DNA of 7,921 bases from Gammaproteobacteria bacterium (GTDB taxonomy: Bacteria; Pseudomonadota; Gammaproteobacteria; Steroidobacterales; SZUA-146): contig QIGP01000394.1 in assembly GCA_003228965.1 (NCBI GenBank), positions 1-7,921 of the forward strand, in the 5' to 3' direction. The translations under genes were made by a program, and so were the position numbers. The notes beneath the pieces are model-generated. The model did not search any database and had not been told where the DNA came from. It saw only the letters and a list, made by a program, of their open reading frames with translations. This document shows, in pieces, positions 6,556 through 7,921 of the stretch (position 1 is the first letter of the stretch; each line of letters begins with the position of its first letter).

Positions 6556-7617
6556 ATGGATGCACCGAATCTTACAGAAATGCTGCTTCGCGGAGCTTCC
6601 GCGGGCCTGCTGCTCTTACTGGCCACGGTGCTCATGCGGTCTGTCGGCTGCTGCATGGCGTCACGACTGGGCGCTTTGTTTGCTCTTGGAACCGCGGCCT
6701 ACACCATTCAGTCTTCCGACTTTCTGGGTCTTACTACCGGACCAGTTGGCTGGGTTCTGACCTTTTTCGCACTTCAGTGCGTCACCTTTTTCTGGTGGTT
6801 CACCAACGCAGCCCTGAATGACGACTTTGAATGGCAGCACTGGCACTGGATCCCGTTTGTTGCTATTTCAATTCTGACCGTTCTGTATCTGGCCGCCCCC
6901 CAGATATCGGCCGCAGCACACACCGTCGCGCAGCTAATTATGTTGGGACTCGCGCTTAACGTTTTATGGATTGCCCTGGCCGAACGACGAAACGACTTGC
7001 TTGAACAGCGTCGTAGAGTGCGAATCTTATTTGTCATTGTCGTGGGATTGGCGTGTCTTGGCACCGTGCTTGTCGAACTGTTCGTCGGCGAGCAACAACT
7101 GCCTCAATGGCTCAATACGTTACAAGCGCTTGAGATTTTTATTGTATCGCTGGCGTTCTCAGCGTTTCTTTTGCAACCAGCCGCTCCTCTCATAACGCCC
7201 CACGCACCACCAACTAGCGATAATACACCGGATATTTCTCCGGCCGACATGTATGAAATGGGCAAGCTCGAAGAACTCATGCGCGCCGGTTTTTACACCA
7301 GGGACAGTCTGACCATTAGGGACGTTGCCAAGGCCATAGATATTCCTGAACATCGATTGCGCCGAATCATTAACCAGCAGCTTGGCTTCAGGAATTTCAC
7401 GGCCTACTTAAATAGCCACCGACTGTCCGATGCCAAAAGCATGCTCGCCGATCCGACTCGGGCTCGACGCCAGATCACTCAAATTGCATTCGAACTGGGC
7501 TACGGTTCCATTACGCCATTCAATCGCGCATTCAAAGCTGAGCAAGGCATGACCCCCACCGAATATCGACGCATGGCACTCTCCCAACAGACTCAGCAAG
7601 CTTCATCGACTCATTAG
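6556..7617 (+). CDS. Membrane-anchored AraC-family transcriptional regulator
   Basis: A 353-residue protein with two parts. Residues 1-208 hold about seven hydrophobic helices (near 14-33, 37-55, 64-83, 99-117, 122-143, 156-176 and 188-208). A Pro-rich linker at about 208-229 follows. The C-terminal AraC DNA-binding domain (about 232-340) has a first helix-turn-helix at LTIRDVAKAIDIPEHRLRRII (252-272, DNA-reading helix near 264-272). The second, at about 306-330, is ITQIAFELGYGSITPFNRAF followed by GMTPTEYRR, the signature end of the family. The second motif is complete, so DNA binding is expected. The usual cytoplasmic ligand domain is absent, so the signal is probably sensed in the membrane. 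The ATG at 6556 is preceded by GAGAG at about -9. It is divergent from the small secreted protein and 200 bases before slyX. Target and ligand are unknown. Confidence 0.93.
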   Translation: MDAPNLTEMLLRGASAGLLLLLATVLMRSVGCCMASRLGALFALGTAAYTIQSSDFLGLTTGPVGWVLTFFALQCVTFFWWFTNAALNDDFEWQHWHWIPFVAISILTVLYLAAPQISAAAHTVAQLIMLGLALNVLWIALAERRNDLLEQRRRVRILFVIVVGLACLGTVLVELFVGEQQLPQWLNTLQALEIFIVSLAFSAFLLQPAAPLITPHAPPTSDNTPDISPADMYEMGKLEELMRAGFYTRDSLTIRDVAKAIDIPEHRLRRIINQQLGFRNFTAYLNSHRLSDAKSMLADPTRARRQITQIAFELGYGSITPFNRAFKAEQGMTPTEYRRMALSQQTQQASSTH

Positions 7618-7817
7618 GCTAACTTGTTAGATAAATGAAGGGCGCTTGATTTTATCTTTGCGCAATTCTTTTTCCTAGTGGAAGTGGGTGACACATTACT
7701 GTGGGAGATAAATGCCAAAGTGGAACTCAATCGCAGCCAATGGACACCGTTTCAACAACACTCAACTTCGGCAACCGAACTGTGTACCATGGCGCGAAAC
7801 GACCAAGGGAATATCTA
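7618..7817. other. Intergenic region between the AraC-type gene and slyX
   Basis: CTAACTTGTTAG at about 7619-7630 is a short inverted repeat with too small a loop to be a good terminator. GCGC...GCGC followed by TTTTT near 7645-7675 is only a four-base stem. No convincing promoter was seen. The slyX frame is open back to 7692. Confidence 0.35.
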
Positions 7818-7921
7818 ATGAGCAGTCTTGAAGAACGCGTCGACGAACTTGAAGCGAAAGTTTCATTTCTGGAACTGGCCAACCAGGAAATGAGCGATCT
7901 GATGTACGCTCGACAACAAGA
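7818..7921 (+). CDS. slyX: SlyX protein, N-terminal 34 residues (runs off right edge)
   Basis: The visible protein begins MSSLEERVDELEAKVSFLE and continues through ANQEMSDLMYARQQ. This is the heptad-repeat coiled coil of SlyX, whose members start near MxxLExRIxELExxxAFQE and are about 70 residues long. Leu/Val/Phe at a and d positions are visible through the whole part. The role of SlyX is not settled; it was named from its position beside slyD in Escherichia coli. The start at 7818 is chosen because AAGGGA lies seven bases upstream and the length then fits the family. An in-frame ATG at 7740 and an in-frame GTG at 7701 would add 26 or 39 residues unlike SlyX, so I prefer the short form. The right-edge remainder, about half the protein, cannot be judged. 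Confidence 0.88.
   Translation, partial: MSSLEERVDELEAKVSFLELANQEMSDLMYARQQ

Noticed and set aside
7701..7817. N-terminal extension of slyX from GTG 7701 or ATG 7740
   Set aside because: The added residues do not resemble SlyX, and the AAGGGA seven bases before 7818 supports the short start.
7712..7831. Thirty-nine-codon frame overlapping the slyX start, with GGAG four bases before ATG
   Set aside because: Spacing is short, it overlaps slyX in another frame and no motif is seen; slyX explains the region better.
1..7921. CRISPR array, tRNA/rRNA gene, insertion sequence or prophage
   Set aside because: No regularly spaced repeats, no cloverleaf-like sequence, no transposase, integrase or phage-like protein was seen on either strand.

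Overview
This window most likely comes from a gammaproteobacterium, probably a free-living aquatic one. It carries the 5' end of slyX (a gamma/betaproteobacterial gene), a BPSS1780-type membrane protein, an exosortase substrate with a PEP-CTERM tail, and a very large Ser/Thr kinase with C-terminal TPRs. Base composition looks close to 50% GC. The species cannot be named from the sequence. No insertion sequence, tRNA, rRNA, CRISPR array or prophage gene was seen, so this looks like chromosomal housekeeping and envelope/regulatory content rather than an island.

Layout. Positions 1-1045 (minus strand) hold a two-gene operon: a six-helix BPSS1780-family membrane protein whose stop overlaps, in an ATGA, the start of a secreted protein that runs off the left edge. 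Positions 1046-1763 hold no large gene, but they contain a 47-codon minus-strand gene (1397-1540) with a near-perfect Shine-Dalgarno and a glycine-zipper membrane helix. They also contain a possible leader hairpin before the kinase. Positions 1764-4484 encode a 906-residue receptor-like Ser/Thr kinase. Positions 4485-4759 hold a good sigma-54 (-24/-12) promoter for the PEP-CTERM protein at 4760-5476, which is followed by a strong, probably bidirectional hairpin terminator. Positions about 5610-5970 show no supportable gene. A nested hairpin at 5974-6039 abuts the end of a small secreted protein gene (6041-6331, minus). That gene is divergent from a membrane-anchored AraC-type regulator (6556-7617, plus). 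The window closes with the first 34 codons of slyX.

How the parts may work together. The PEP-CTERM protein would be exported, processed by an exosortase encoded elsewhere, and placed in the envelope or extracellular matrix. Its sigma-54 promoter fits the RpoN/PrsK-PrsR control described for PEP-CTERM/EPS systems. The AraC-type regulator has a seven-helix N-terminus in place of a cytoplasmic ligand domain, so it probably senses something in or near the membrane. The divergent small secreted protein is its most obvious candidate target. The kinase has no sigma factor or obvious partner beside it, and its substrates are unknown. The most useful results beyond the long ORFs are the 47-aa gene, the left-edge partial gene, the sigma-54 promoter and the nested hairpin at 5974-6039.
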